Assembly (NCBI GenBank): GCA_002049455.2
Contig: KV918926.1
Coordinates: 101,190-165,189 of the forward strand
Reading direction: 5' to 3'
DNA: 64,000 nucleotides
Source: Porphyra umbilicalis
Taxonomy: Eukaryota; Rhodophyta; Bangiophyceae; Bangiales; Bangiaceae
Under the pieces are notes generated by a model, which was not told where the DNA came from, ran no database searches, and saw only the letters and a program-made list of their open reading frames with translations. Positions 33,158 through 44,186 of this stretch are shown here, one piece after another. Numbering within the stretch: position 1 is the first letter of the stretch; each line of letters starts with the position of its first letter. Both the position numbers and the translations under genes were made by a program.

Positions 33158-34613
33158 GGACTTCCACCTTGGTTGATCGTTCCCAGTCGAGCGATCGCGC
33201 TGATTGACTCGTGCAAAGACGCCGATTCTCATCGCTCGATTGAGATGTAAGAGACCGATCGACCGCAATGTCAATCAATAGATCTGTTTACTAGTGCTGA
33301 TTAGAGCACACTTAATGTTAGTATGATTTGGACTTCCCTTTCCTGCTTCCCGTCCTTTCAATTGCGTTTCCTGGCAGGAATAACTGTGGTGACGGCTACA
33401 CAGCGTTTTGTCCCCGATTCCTTAAAACTGAGAACTGCCTGATTCGAACACGCCCACCGACGGTTCGCAGAACTGTCGCACATTGAGCATGCGATCAAAT
33501 TATGCCCACTTGTTGTTGATCTTGGAGACAGAGCCCGCAGTGGAGTTCAGGAGTTCTCGAAAACCATCTGCACCGATATTCAGTGGGAATCATCCTCACA
33601 CCAGCACCTGCAGATTCGGCAAGTGTCCGGCGAAGTTGCTACACCATGCTCATGAAGGATCATTCCGATTCGCTGGTTCTGATCGTTCTGCGTATCGTGC
33701 TGAGAACTGTCCTGAAGTGGGAGTAAGATCATCCTGAGGATCGTGCTCAGGACTGTGCTGGCGTCGGAGTACAATCATCCTGGGGACCGTCGTCATAGAT
33801 TGAGTGAACGAGTGCGCAAGATTGATCTAGATTCCTGCCTCAAGGACTCGATCGTAGATGATAGCCTGGACTACTTCGAGTGACGACGTTAGGAGGGTCT
33901 GCCGAAACCGATCAGAGAGCAAGACCTGCCCATGGGGTGTCGCTCCTGGGCCACGAAACGTGTGCAGAGGGAGCCTCAATGTGACTTGGTAGTCGTGCGA
34001 CCGACACGCTGTTTCCCGGCGCAGAGGGGATGGGAACAGGGTAAACATGCGTCGGCTCGCACATGGAGAATACCGTGAAGTCCCGGACACACCCAGTCCC
34101 GATTTATCAATGATTGGGTCTGCTTCACGCGCAGTAAATTCGGTCTCAGCTCAGTGGCAATCTCGTCCCCTATCTTCCGAACACAGCACGTCCCGAACTC
34201 GCAATCCCTCGGTTCAATCCGTATCACAGGCACTCGCACCAGGAACTCAAGCGCATGATTGATATGTCAGATTCCACGATGGGCATTGGTCTGAACGGAG
34301 AGAGTGTCAAAAGGTTTTTGTTCACACTGGTGACGGAATAGGCAGACTTTTTGTTTGCGGAAGAGGCAGTCAGACTATCAGTTGAACAAGTCCTCACATT
34401 TTTTCCGAATGACAGTCCCCGAGATGATCTGTGGGTCAGGATGACACTGCTTCTGGAACGATCCCAGAGTCAGTCCCGAAGATGATCCGTTGAACGAGTC
34501 CAGAACTGTGGTGATGAACTGCCTAATCACAGAGGTCACTGGAGAATGAGGCAATCTGAAATGTAGGCTTTTCGCTGATCCACGGAACTGTTGTGCACAT
34601 GATCCTCCGAATT
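33158..34613. other. No gene; short 47-bp tandem duplication at 33,678-33,790
   Basis: Ordinary-composition DNA. GATCGTTCTGCGTATCGTGC at 33,678 and GATCATCCTGAGGATCGTGC at 33,727 begin two imperfect copies of a unit of about 47 bases, with a partial third at 33,774. No gene seen. Confidence 0.5.
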
Positions 34614-34711
34614 CCCTGGCCTTTAGGACAGGGTGCTCTCAAAGTGTAGTGATGCACACATATACTTAGATCAAGGGACTTGCTCTTCGTTTCAGAGGTG
34701 GCAGCCTGCAT
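34614..34711 (-). repeat. 98-bp dispersed repeat, copy B (inverted)
   Basis: Inverted copy of 58-155, 95 of 98 bases identical and of equal length. The flanks are unrelated to those of copy A. Confidence 0.85.
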
Positions 34712-36826
34712 TCGTGTCCTCAGGGATCTGAGGGCGTGTCAGTGTTGGAAGGGTCGCGATGACGCTAAAAATGAATGGAGTTACGTGGCTGAGAAGGACT
34801 GTCCTGCCACAGGGGTCACTGGGCCCGGACAGAGCCTGCCCCCGTGCCCCCTCTACCGCCCCGAGTTGCGCGCGGTGACCGCGCGCAGCGACTTCCGGGG
34901 CTTGACGCGCCCACGATGACCCGCGGGTGATCGTGCCTGCGCGCCGTCTTCTGTTGCGGCGGCGCGTCGGCGGTTGCTGACGCCATCTAGCGGCGCGGTT
35001 ACAGGCGCCTCGTCGCGCGGCGATCAGTCCCACCCGCCCGCCCGTGCGCCGTGTCGGCCGCCCTGCCCGCCGTGCGCAGGTGCGCTGCGCGGCGGAGTGA
35101 CGGCCTCGCCCGTGGGCGCCGCGCGACGCCGGCGGCCCGCCGCCGCTGCGGTGGCGGAGGCGGCACCCCTTTCCTCGCCCGACGCCCCCCCCACCACGGC
35201 AACGTGGCTGTACGTGCCCCCGTGCGCGCTCGCGGCAATAGAACCGGCCGGCGTGCCCGGTGTCAATGCGTCGCCCAGCGCGCCACCGCCCTGAAGGCCA
35301 GGGTATTGCACGCACGTGCCTGGAATCATGCTGAGGCCATCTCACAGGAGCTTTGCATGGCTATCTCAAAACATTCTTTCGCGTCTACTCGTTATAGATT
35401 TACAAGCCGGTAAATTTAGAACTATCCCGGCGATGAAATACCGACCCGCAGTGTAGGATGGTTCACGAGCACCGGCTGCAGGGTGGTGTTTAACGGTAGT
35501 GCTTTTCCGACGAAAGAGAGAGAGCTGATTTTGCTGGCTGAAAACGGCGATTGGCCAATGGGATTCTCATATAAAAGCGTCTCTTTTATGAGGAACGCAC
35601 TGTAGCAGGACGAGCATGCTTCACGCCCTGTTCAGGCGAACGCAGAGCTCCTGACGTTACAGCACAGGGTGTGCGACAAGGATCCGGCCTCGCGCTGAGT
35701 CCGAAAATCAGTTGCCCAGGAGGCGTTGAATACGAAATCCTTCACCCGAGTGACGACACTGTTTTCAGAACTTTATCGATGGGGATGAGACCTGGATGTC
35801 CTTCAGGGGCACAAGAAAAAATGGTGTGAGGACCGGTTGTGAAAATCTCCAAGAGCAGCTAGACTACTGCGTTGTCCAAGGGAGCCCATGGAAGGACTCC
35901 AATCTACCCTGTATGAAACATGGACGCACTTCAGCTGTGTGCGGCCCATTCTTCTCCTCCGCATGACAAACAGACGGGACCAGAAGTACACTACTGGGTC
36001 CAGAATAACTCGGCGGCGACCAGAAGTGTTGTTTTACAAGCCTGTATGCATGGTAGGATGCTGAGTTGAGAAGCAAAGAATCAGAAGCTGGGCCCTCTGG
36101 GAAACATGGACTGACTGATGAGGAACACACGTGGTACTGTGCGGAAAGACTGTCAGATAGTCCAGCGAGATACCTGATCAAGCTGATATCATGGACGTTG
36201 TCCAATCAATGATCGTATGGTATACATTCCACCAATGAATGGTCACTATTGCCCATGCACGGACATTTGGGTCCTGATTCGGATGCGTGAGAGGGGGGGG
36301 GGCCACAAGAGGTTTCACCTATTAGACCTGTTCCAACTGTTCCTTTTGGCCTAAAATGTCGCCTGTCCTCTGCTCGTCTCAGCCGCGCTTCCACTCCACC
36401 TCGCCACCGCGTGTTGACCGTGGTTGTGCGACATCCGCTCTGCTCGTCACGGCAGAGGCGGCGACCTGCTCCGCCGCGGTCGCCAGCCCAGGGCGGCAGC
36501 CGCCTGTGCATGTCACTCTCTCCGTCGTCCTTCATATTTTCTCCATCCCTTGTCTGCGGTCTTGCGTTTTCAAAGTGTGCCTTATCCCTTACGTGTCGAC
36601 GCACCACCCCCCCCCCCCCAGCCCGTGTTCCTGACTTTGCTTGGGACCCTCGACGACACGGTGTGAGAGCGCGCACTGCACCTTTTGCTGTTTCTTGCCG
36701 GGACGCTTCCTTCCTGTGTATCGTTTCCCTTTTGAAGTAAGTGGCTGCGTTTCGAGGCCCCCGCACCACGGCGGGACGAGCCGAGCCTCCTTTGGCGGCC
36801 GCCCGCTCCGCCGGGCCACTGCCGCC
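34712..36826. other. No gene supported; GC-rich island and a CCAAT/TATA-like site
   Basis: Positions 34,830-35,290 form an isolated GC-rich island with open frames on both strands but no recognisable product. At 35,550-35,577 a palindromic ATTGGCCAAT is followed by CATATAAAAG, a CCAAT-plus-TATA arrangement without an evident gene downstream. Positions 36,350-36,826 are probably the promoter and 5' leader of the next gene, including a run of C near 36,607. Confidence 0.4.
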
Positions 36827-37834
36827 ATGGCCCTGATACCTCGCTGGAGGTGTGCCCCTGCGCATGTTCGACTCTGTAGCCCTCCTCCTATTGGAGCCGC
36901 CTTCCTTTCGCCTTTCCCCCCCGGTGCGGCACGACCACTGCGGCTGCCGCGTGGCTGGCGTGGGGGTCCCCTACCCCGGCGCGGCGGCTTTGGCGGCGGG
37001 GGCGGCGCCGGGAACATCGGCTACGGCAGCGGCGGCGGCTGTGGGCACCGCACTTTCGTGCCCCCCGCGCCATCCAACTCCACACGCCTTCCGACGAGCG
37101 CACGTCTGCCGTGGCCAATGCCATCGTGGCGGCCGCGACCCCATAGGTCCCCACCCTCGCCGGCTGGGCGCGGGCCCCACCGGGAGCGTCGCCGAGGCAA
37201 AATGGGGCCACCGTCGGGCAGGCAGTCGTTTCTCCCCCCACAACTGTCTGGGCGCGACGCGTCACGAGCATCGACGTCCGGCGCTTCGGCCCCAGGCGGC
37301 CGGGGTCCCCCGCGGCCAAGCGGTGGCGACGGGCTTCCTCATCCACCCCCACCGCCGCACTCATCCCGCCACATGTCGGGGTTGTGGGCGCGCCTTTCAG
37401 CGCACCTGCTACTCTCGGTGGGTGACAAGAACGACTCGCTGCTGGCTGTGCTCGACGCCTGGTGGGACACCCATATTGGGTCGGTGGTGGCGCTGCCGCC
37501 ACCCTCGTCCTCTCTCCGCGCTCTGTCTGAAGGTGCCATTGGGCTGCTGCGGAGCATTGCGAGGCGGCTATTGTACGAGGAAGGGGTGGTGGAGGGGCTC
37601 GTCCATCCTGCCCCGGGCGACAAGTATTACGTCGACCCGCTGGAGGAGTGGGGGGTGGTCGTCGCCCCACCGGCTGCGCCTCCGTCGCCGTCTTCGACCA
37701 GCCTGCGTGGGGGCCTCGCGTACGTTGACTCCTTTGCGGACGGGGGCCTCGACTACGCGGACTGGGACGGGGGGGGCGTGTCGCGCGAGGCGGATGGTCA
37801 CCTTCCCGATGACTCCGGTGGCGCGCCGAGGTGA
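36827..37834 (+). CDS. Unrecognised protein, 335 residues
   Basis: The start is chosen at the ATG in excellent context (GCCGCCATGG, 36,827); the frame is open further upstream. The N-terminal 180 residues are Pro/Arg/Gly-rich and repetitive. The C-terminal part has normal composition: LLLSVGDKNDSLLAVLDAWW, then SLRALSEGAIGLLRSIARRL, then GDKYYVDPLEEWGVVV, with an acidic end (DYADWDGG). Codon third positions there are strongly G/C, as in neighbouring genes. I know no family with this pattern. The N-terminal part may be in the wrong frame, because another plus frame is also open there. Confidence 0.5.
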   Translation: MALIPRWRCAPAHVRLCSPPPIGAAFLSPFPPGAARPLRLPRGWRGGPLPRRGGFGGGGGAGNIGYGSGGGCGHRTFVPPAPSNSTRLPTSARLPWPMPSWRPRPHRSPPSPAGRGPHRERRRGKMGPPSGRQSFLPPQLSGRDASRASTSGASAPGGRGPPRPSGGDGLPHPPPPPHSSRHMSGLWARLSAHLLLSVGDKNDSLLAVLDAWWDTHIGSVVALPPPSSSLRALSEGAIGLLRSIARRLLYEEGVVEGLVHPAPGDKYYVDPLEEWGVVVAPPAAPPSPSSTSLRGGLAYVDSFADGGLDYADWDGGGVSREADGHLPDDSGGAPR

Positions 37835-38603
37835 CTGGGGCCCGACCTTTGGCGTCGCGTCGGCCATTTTTGGGGGAGGACAGTGGGGTGCTTTTGTTTG
37901 TCACGGGGTGGGGGGAAGGCAGCAAGCGACTCGCCTTGCGCCTTGTTGTCGTTTACATTATCCGCAATCGTAGTCGCGCTTGCACCTGTCTTTTTCTTTT
38001 GCCTCCCGCGCACTTGTTGGCTTAAAGCAAAGGGGCTGACTGCCGACTGGGGCTGGAGCAAACATAGCTGAGTTGGGTATGTCCTTGTGCATGAGCCACG
38101 GTCTTGTTCGCTGCTGTCAAGTCTGTTACGAGCCACATCCGCCAAGGACGGCACACCTGGCTTAGTGCGACGGACTGTTCAACACAAGACCGCCGACATG
38201 AAAGGCATGTCACGTTGTCAGATAGGCCGGGAGGTGGAATGGCCGGCATTACCGATGGATCAAACTCTATCTCGGTCAATAGAGCTTTAGGGCCAGTGAC
38301 GACACTGGAGGACTCGGCGCGACGTCACAGGGAAGCGTCGAACAGCCAAGTTCAGGCTGATATGCACAACACGACAAGTCTGCGCTCAAAGAGGACGAGA
38401 ACCAAGAGGCACTGCAGTTGCGACTGGCCTGGAAGGCGAACTCAAACCGGCTGCGTAAGGTGAGAGAATGGGGATGCCACAAAATAATGGCGTTTGTTCA
38501 ATGCGCGCAGCGAGGAAGGAAAAAAAAAAGGGCGGTACGGACCACGGCTCGCCTGATGACGCGATCAGTGGATACACGTGGCGATGTGCGCCAAGTGCGT
38601 CGC
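37835..38603. other. No gene seen
   Basis: Spacer between the convergent gene at 36,827-37,834 and the minus-strand psbW gene. It should contain both 3' untranslated regions. No ORF or repeat worth naming. Confidence 0.5.
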
Positions 38604-39145
38604 TCAGTTCCGCCGGTCGTCGATGGTCCCAAAGAAGTCCTCGTTGTCCTGGGGAGAAAAAGGGACGGAAACGACGAGTCAACTTGTGACAAAGAAGTGG
38701 CAGTGTCGTTAGATCTTGATCAATGACGTCAACACGCTCATGCTTCAGTGATAAACAATGGCACGTTGACGGGTTCGGGAACAAGGAAACAACCCAAGGC
38801 AGCCAGTACCTGAGCTCAGAGCACAGAAACCAGCACATTCTAATCGAACGAAATGCGACAACATACCTGAGAGCTGCCGAACTGCAGGAAGAGGAACAGG
38901 AACACGGCGGGGATGCCCAGGAGCGGCACGTACAGCAGGGCATTGTCAATGCCGAGGCCCTCGCCAGTGCCCTCCGTGGCCAGGACTGGGGCGGCAGTGG
39001 CGGCGAGCGCCGCAAGGGAGGCCGACGCCTGAGCAGCGGCGCGGCGGACCGGGGCCACGGCCATGCGCGGGGCAGTGGCGGTCGCCGCCGCCCGCCGGGG
39101 CGACGCCAGCAGCAGCGGGGACGTGGCCACAAACGCAGAGTTCAT
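38604..39145 (-). CDS. psbW: Photosystem II subunit PsbW, plastid-targeted, two exons
   Basis: Exon 1 (38,867-39,145) begins MNSAFVATSPLLL and encodes a transit peptide, then an Ala-rich hydrophobic segment ending APVLA, a typical thylakoid-processing site. The mature part starts TEGTGEGLGIDN, which matches the STEGTG-GLxxN signature of PsbW, followed by one membrane helix (LLYVPLLGIPAVFLFLFLQF). A GTATGT donor follows. Exon 2 (38,604-38,648) lies after TTTTTCTCCCCAG and adds a 14-residue acidic tail (DNEDFFGTIDDRRN) before TGA, in phase 0. Total 107 residues; the intron is 218 bases. PsbW sits in the thylakoid membrane and stabilises photosystem II dimers and supercomplexes. The Phe close to the N-terminus without an ER signal fits a primary red-type plastid. 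Confidence 0.8.
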
Positions 39146-39881
39146 GATGAAGGGGTGTGGGAGGTTCAGCGACACGAGGTGAGAGTGAAGGGAAAGGGGA
39201 AGCGTAGGGGGTGGAAAGAACTGGGATTGTGGGGGATGATGACGGTTGGCGTGGGAGCGGTGAGGGCGGCGGGAGGACGGAACGGCGTCGACAAGTAGGG
39301 GGCCACGAGGGGGGCTGAGCCGTCGGACCCCCCTGCCAGATGACCTCCCAGAGGGGGTGCTGTGTGGCAAGCTGGGGGGGGGCTGCGCAGCTCGGCGCTT
39401 GCGCACCTCGCCAAGCTGATTCCATTCGGGCCATTCAGGCCTCCAGATCTGTGTGATTTTACCCTGCCCAGTGGCTTGATTGGCAGGGAGGCGACGGCCG
39501 AGATCATGGCCCGCAAGTGGCCCGAGCACGACCGACAATCTCAGGAAGCAATTGATTGATTAAAGAAAAATTCTGGTCGACAGTGTCATGGAAATGGCGT
39601 AGGTTTGGTGAGAATTATCTTTCACAGTACATCTTCCGGATATCTCAAGGCCTCTTCCACCGCGGCGGTTGGTCAGCTCCCCTCTCCCCCATGGTCGTCT
39701 CAGTAGCCATCGCACTTCTTTCCCCCACTCGGCTGCACGGACCACATGCTGGCACTTCCCATCCCCTTGCACCACTGAGAGCGTCCAGCGCCCTTTGCTC
39801 TTCCCTGTACGTACATCGCCTGTCGACCCATCTCTTCCCCGTACCCCCCCCTTTTCCCCTCGTCGGGTGACCGGCAGCGTC
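39146..39881. promoter_or_regulatory. Divergent intergenic region between psbW and tatA
   Basis: The two plastid-protein genes are transcribed away from each other, and this 736-base spacer must contain both promoters. Apart from a G-run near 39,375 I see no defined motif, and no convincing TATA box. Shared light or plastid regulation is an inference from the arrangement only. Confidence 0.4.
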
Positions 39882-40379
39882 ATGGCATTTGTTTCGTCGG
39901 CCACCCGGCCGGTTATCGCGCCCTCCCCCACCCCCCTGCGGGCATCTGCCTTCACTTGCCCCCACCCCCCAACACGGCATGCTGCCTCCGCCGCTGCCCC
40001 CGCCGCGGGCCGCCGCGCGTCGGTGCAGATGGGCATCTTTGGGCTGGGCGCCCCCGAGATTGCTGTCGTCGTCGGCGTCGGCTTGCTGCTGTTTGGACCC
40101 AAGAAGTTGGCCGACTATGGAAAGAAGGCGGGCAGCCTGGCGGGGGATGTGAAGAAGGCCACCGCTGAGTTCCGGGACGCCATGGACGAGAGCCTCTCCG
40201 ACGCGGACGCGGAGATTGAGGCCCGGAAGGCGACCAAGCCGATGGTCGTTGAGGCCAAGGACGTGACGCCGGTGCCAGACGCCAAGGCGTCGGACGCCAA
40301 GGCGGCCAACGCCAAGGCTGCCGACGCCAAGGTCGCCGATACGAAGGCCGCCGATGCGAAGGACAAGCAGAAGGCATGA
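39882..40379 (+). CDS. tatA: Sec-independent (Tat) translocase subunit TatA/Tha4-Hcf106 type, plastid-targeted
   Basis: Of 165 residues, the first 47 (MAFVSSATRPVIAPSP start) form a transit peptide rich in Ala, Ser and Pro. The mature part begins near MGIFGLGAPEIAVVV with the short TatA membrane helix, followed by the family hallmark LLLFGPKKLADYGK (FGP hinge) and the amphipathic helix KKAGSLAGDVKKATAEFRDA. The C-terminus is a low-complexity tail of DAKA/DTKA heptad-like repeats, longer than in most TatA proteins. TatA oligomerises in the thylakoid membrane to let folded proteins cross, using the proton gradient. No intron is seen. TatA versus TatB (Tha4 versus Hcf106) cannot be settled by eye; the GAPE start and short helix favour TatA. 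Confidence 0.85.
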   Translation: MAFVSSATRPVIAPSPTPLRASAFTCPHPPTRHAASAAAPAAGRRASVQMGIFGLGAPEIAVVVGVGLLLFGPKKLADYGKKAGSLAGDVKKATAEFRDAMDESLSDADAEIEARKATKPMVVEAKDVTPVPDAKASDAKAANAKAADAKVADTKAADAKDKQKA

Positions 40380-41365
40380 GCAGCTGTTGGGTGGACTCTG
40401 CTCGGTGGAAGGGGGGGGGGGGGAAGGGGGGGGAGGGAGGCAGCGAGTGCGCTGGGGGGACTGCGTTTGGGTGACACTGTGCATGTGTTGCTAGGCGCTC
40501 TTCATTGTGGGGTCGAAATGCATACCGTGGGTCGGGAAGTGGCATTCATACATTGGCGGGGACTGCTTGTCCACTCAAGTTTTCGTGGGCCACAGCGGCG
40601 AAGCGTGGCGGTATTGACTACGACGTCTCGGTGTGCATGGCGAGGCAATCGCCTTCGGTCGCCTCGCCCTAACCGGGCAGCGCTCACCCGATCTGTGCCT
40701 CGAGGCATCACCCCAATTCCGGACAAAGGTCTGGCACCCGACGCAGTTGCCGCCGCCGCCTGAGCACGCTGCGGTTCTGTTGGCGTGCCAGCGCCAGTCA
40801 CCGCCGTTGCACGCCGTGGCGAATGCCCCGCCCCGCAGCCCCTATCATCCGTGGCGCTGCCGCCGACGTTGCCGCGGCCTGTCGCCGACGGGAAGACTGC
40901 TCCCGCAGCCACAAGAGGCGCCGTCCCACCGCGCCTGACCACCGCCGTCCTGCTCATCGGCGAGTTTGCCTCGGGGCCGGTGCTGCTACCGCAAACGCCC
41001 ACCATAGATGCCAAGCGCACGGGCGTGGCGCACACGGCGCGCCTTGCCACCAGCGTTTTGGCGGTCCCCCCACCCAACCTCGCAGAGCAGAGGCGACAGA
41101 TCACAATTTGATGGCCATTTGATCCGGTCTGGGCTGCCTATCTTGCGGTGTCGCCGCGACGGCGGCCTCGCGCAGCCACGTCGACGGTCAGTGTGCCCCG
41201 TTCCCGCCACCCTGCGTGCCCGACACTTGCCGCTGCCTCGCCCTTGGCCTACCTCACCCCTGCGTGTCCTTTCATTCTGCTTCCTTGCCCTCTCTGTTAT
41301 ACCCAGTACTCGTCTTCTGCTGCTGCTGCATCTCACGCCCGCAGCGACGACAGGCGGTCGACGCG
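40380..41365. other. No gene supported
   Basis: Contains the 3' end of tatA with a G-run at 40,409-40,432. Frames are open for about 100-200 codons on both strands between 40,500 and 41,110, but their products match nothing and no Kozak or splice signals support them. The pyrimidine-rich tract ending CACGCCCGCAG at 41,344 could be an acceptor for an upstream TIM10 exon. Confidence 0.4.
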
Positions 41366-42281
41366 ATGCAGAACCAGATGGATGTCGCTCGGATGGAGAT
41401 GCAGTTCTACACGGACCTCTTTAACCGGTAGGTGCCGCCGTCCTCCTTTTCACTTCCCATGACGTGGTGTTGCTATTTGTGTTGATGCTTGATCACCGGT
41501 GACTGGTCGGTATGGAGCGTCGATGCCGCCGCACTTGATAGAGTGCCTCACCGACGGGTCAGCGGTGGCGCCGTCTGCTGACACGGCGGTCTTCCTGGTC
41601 CTTCTTCTACTGGTGTGGCCATCTGGTTACCATTGCACGGCTCGTCGGCGTCTGTCACTGCTGGGTTTCCTTGCCTCCGCTTTGCACCGTGCCTTGACCA
41701 CGCGTGCGGTGTTCGCAGGATGGTGGACGGCTGCTTTAAGAAGTGTGTCCCCCGCTTCCATGACGCGGAGCTCAACACGGGCGAGCAGGTGTGCGTCGAC
41801 AGGTGTATCGCCAAGTATATGGACGTACGTTTGTTGCCTGCGTGCGTTGGTGGGACCGTCCTAAGTGGGCCACGCGGCGTCCCTGGTGCTCCACTGTGTA
41901 TTCGTCGCGCGAGCAGACTGCTTGGCAGCAGGCGGCCTTGTGCTGGATGCAGGTCGGCGGCACCCCGCCGTGCATGGTGCCGCCGGCGGTGGGCTCTCAC
42001 GGGTAGGACGCGCGACAGTGTGCTTTTCTGCGGGCAGGCACTGACGTCCATCTCATTCCCCTCTCGCTTGCTGCCGCGCCGCGCTTGTTCGTCGGCCACC
42101 TTGCCTTGGTGGCGGCCGCGGCGTGGACCCCGCGGCCGTGCCCGTGGCGTCCCCCCCCACCCACCCCCGGTCCCGCGGCCACCCCCCCCCCCCGCAGGCG
42201 CAAAATAAGGTCGGCGAGATCCTCCAGTCGGAGCAGCAGGCGCAAATGGCGACGCAGGGGGGGCCTCCAGGGGGACCATAG
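41366..42281 (+). CDS. TIM10: Mitochondrial small TIM chaperone TIM10, three exons
   Basis: Exon 1 (41,366-41,427) encodes MQNQMDVARMEMQFYTDLFN. Exon 2 (41,719-41,824) carries both halves of the twin CX3C motif, CFKKC and CVDRC, separated by 15 residues, within a sequence very like TIM10 (MVDGCFKKCVPRFHDAELN). Exon 3 (42,198-42,281) encodes the C-terminal helix (QNKVGEILQSEQQAQM) and a Gly/Pro tail. Introns are 291 and 373 bases with GTAGGT and GTACGT donors and CAG acceptors, and phases agree. The 83-residue product is near the family length of about 90; a short upstream coding exon is possible. TIM9/TIM10 hexamers escort hydrophobic precursors across the mitochondrial intermembrane space. 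The cysteines form the two disulfides of the helix hairpin. Confidence 0.9.
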
Positions 42282-42851
42282 ACCCCCCTCTCGGCGGCCG
42301 CCGAGGCGCTGGCGGGGCTGCTGCCGCGATCGGTGCCGTCGGCGGTGCCCCGGGGGACACGCGCGGCGCGGCGGCGCCCCGTTGCAACGCGCCCGCCGTG
42401 CGGGTGTGGCCGTGGCCGCCCGCTGCGCGGGGGCGTGGGGCGGGGGGGGGGCGCACCGACGGTCGGCCCGTGGGGCAACCGTTTTTGGGGGCTGCCGCGG
42501 CGGGTGCAGGCGATGGGGTGCTTGGCGTGGGCTGCGGCCGCCGCCGCAAGACCGTCACGGTGCGGCGGCACGTGCGGAGGATGGCGGCGTGCGACGCGTG
42601 CTCGACGAGCCTGCGGCCACCGCCGGGTTTCCTAGGTGAGGAGGCGCGCTCGCGGCTCTGGCGTGACTTTTGTGGATGACCCGCAGTTGGTTTTGCGTTC
42701 TCTTGTTGCCCCGACCCAGCCGCCCGACGCCAGCCTCGCAAACACGGTGGAACCACGGCCACCGTGGGGATCGGCGCCTGCGCAAGCACGCAAAACGCAC
42801 CCAGAGACGGAATCCGCCGCCCCCCCCCCCCCCGCACGCTCGACCCCCCCC
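42282..42851. other. Intergenic, convergent 3' ends
   Basis: GC-rich spacer between the TIM10 stop and the COG6 stop with G/C runs near 42,440 and 42,823. Frames on both strands are open but degenerate. No gene seen. Confidence 0.5.
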
Positions 42852-43112
42852 CTACAGCCGCCCCGTCAAGACCGTGGCGACCTTGTGGGCGTCGCGAAAG
42901 CCGACCGCCACCCCCACCTCGGGCGGGTAGCCCGTGTGGGCGGCGAGCCGCGCGGCGGCCGCCCCCCGGTCGCCCTCCCCCCCCCCACGACCGCCGCCAC
43001 GAGCGCCGCGTGCGCGTCGGCCACCGCCGCCGCAACGGCGCCCTTGACGCGGTGCCGCCCGCGCACGTTGACGAGCAGCCCCACGGCGGGGGGCTCGAGC
43101 GCCGCCTCCTCC

Positions 43113-43150
<38 letters not shown>

Positions 43151-44145
43151 CGTAAAGAGGAGCGCGTAAAAGTGGCGCACGCCGAGCGCCAGCGACTCGA
43201 CGTCCATGCCGGGGCGCTCGCAGAGGGGCACCCCGGGGGGGGCGCCGCCGCCGCCGCCGCCGCCGCCGTCCGCCGCGTCGGCGGCGGCCAGCCACGCGCG
43301 CGCGGTCGCGACGCGGTCGGCGAGGCCGACGCCCCGCAGCACCGCCTCAGACGCGAGCGCCACGTACTCGGTGAGGTGCGCCTCCGCGTCGGCGTCGAGG
43401 CTCGCCACCGCCGCCGCCGCAAAGGGGTACCCCTCCAGGGGCGTCCGCATCGCGTCGACGCAGTTGGCCAAGTAGACGCACCGCTCGGCGGGGGTGAGGC
43501 TGGCGCCGCGCCCGCGGCCGCCGCGGCCAACGCCGAGCACGCGGCGGCCACCACCCCCGCCGCCACCGCCGCCACCGCCACCGGCCGTGCCACCCCCGCC
43601 GCCGCCGCCGCCGCCGCCGCCGCCCCCGCCCCCCCCCCCACCGCCCCCCGCCGCGTCGACGCAAATGCGGCGGAGCGGGGTGAGGATCGCCTCGAGCACC
43701 TCGGCCGCCGACGCGTCGCGCTCCGCGTCTGCCGCGAGGCTCGCGTCGAGCGTCGCGAGGATGTCCCCCAGCCGCCGCATCGTCGCCGCCACCGCCGGCG
43801 GCGGGGCGAGCTCCCCCCCCCCCGGCGCCCCCGTCTCGGCCGCAAACGCGTCGAGGCGCTCGCGCCAGGCGGCGAAAAAGGCGGCCAGCGTCGCCCCCCG
43901 CGCGGCGGTGAGCGTCTCGACGAGCGCGCTCGGCGGGCGCAGGTGCACGCCGAGCGTGGCCGCGTAAAAGGCGAGCAGCGACGCGAGGCGGTAGGTTGTC
44001 ACGACGGGGGGGGGGGGCTCGAGCAGCGCGTCGAGGCGCGTCCGCAGCGGCCGGCAGAGGGCGTCAAAGATGGCGTGCAACACCGACGCGGAGAGGGGCA
44101 GGGGCGCGTCGTTTGCGGCGGCGCCCTCCCCCCCGCCCCCCCCCG

Positions 44146-44186
<41 letters not shown>

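Noticed and set aside
34205-34225. tRNA T-loop-like sequence GGTTCAATCC
   Set aside because: The flanking bases do not form a T-stem and no acceptor or anticodon arm is found.
58-34711. The whole 34.6 kb as one giant transposon bounded by the 98-bp repeats
   Set aside because: The repeats carry no terminal signature or target duplication, and the interval holds several independent smaller elements; dispersed repeats are the simpler view.
40502-41104. 200-codon minus-strand ORF between tatA and TIM10
   Set aside because: No recognisable domain or start context, and plus frames over the same stretch are equally open.
41548-43845. 765-codon open frame on the minus strand
   Set aside because: Crosses the TIM10 exons in antisense and the out-of-frame COG6 3' region; no protein-like motif.
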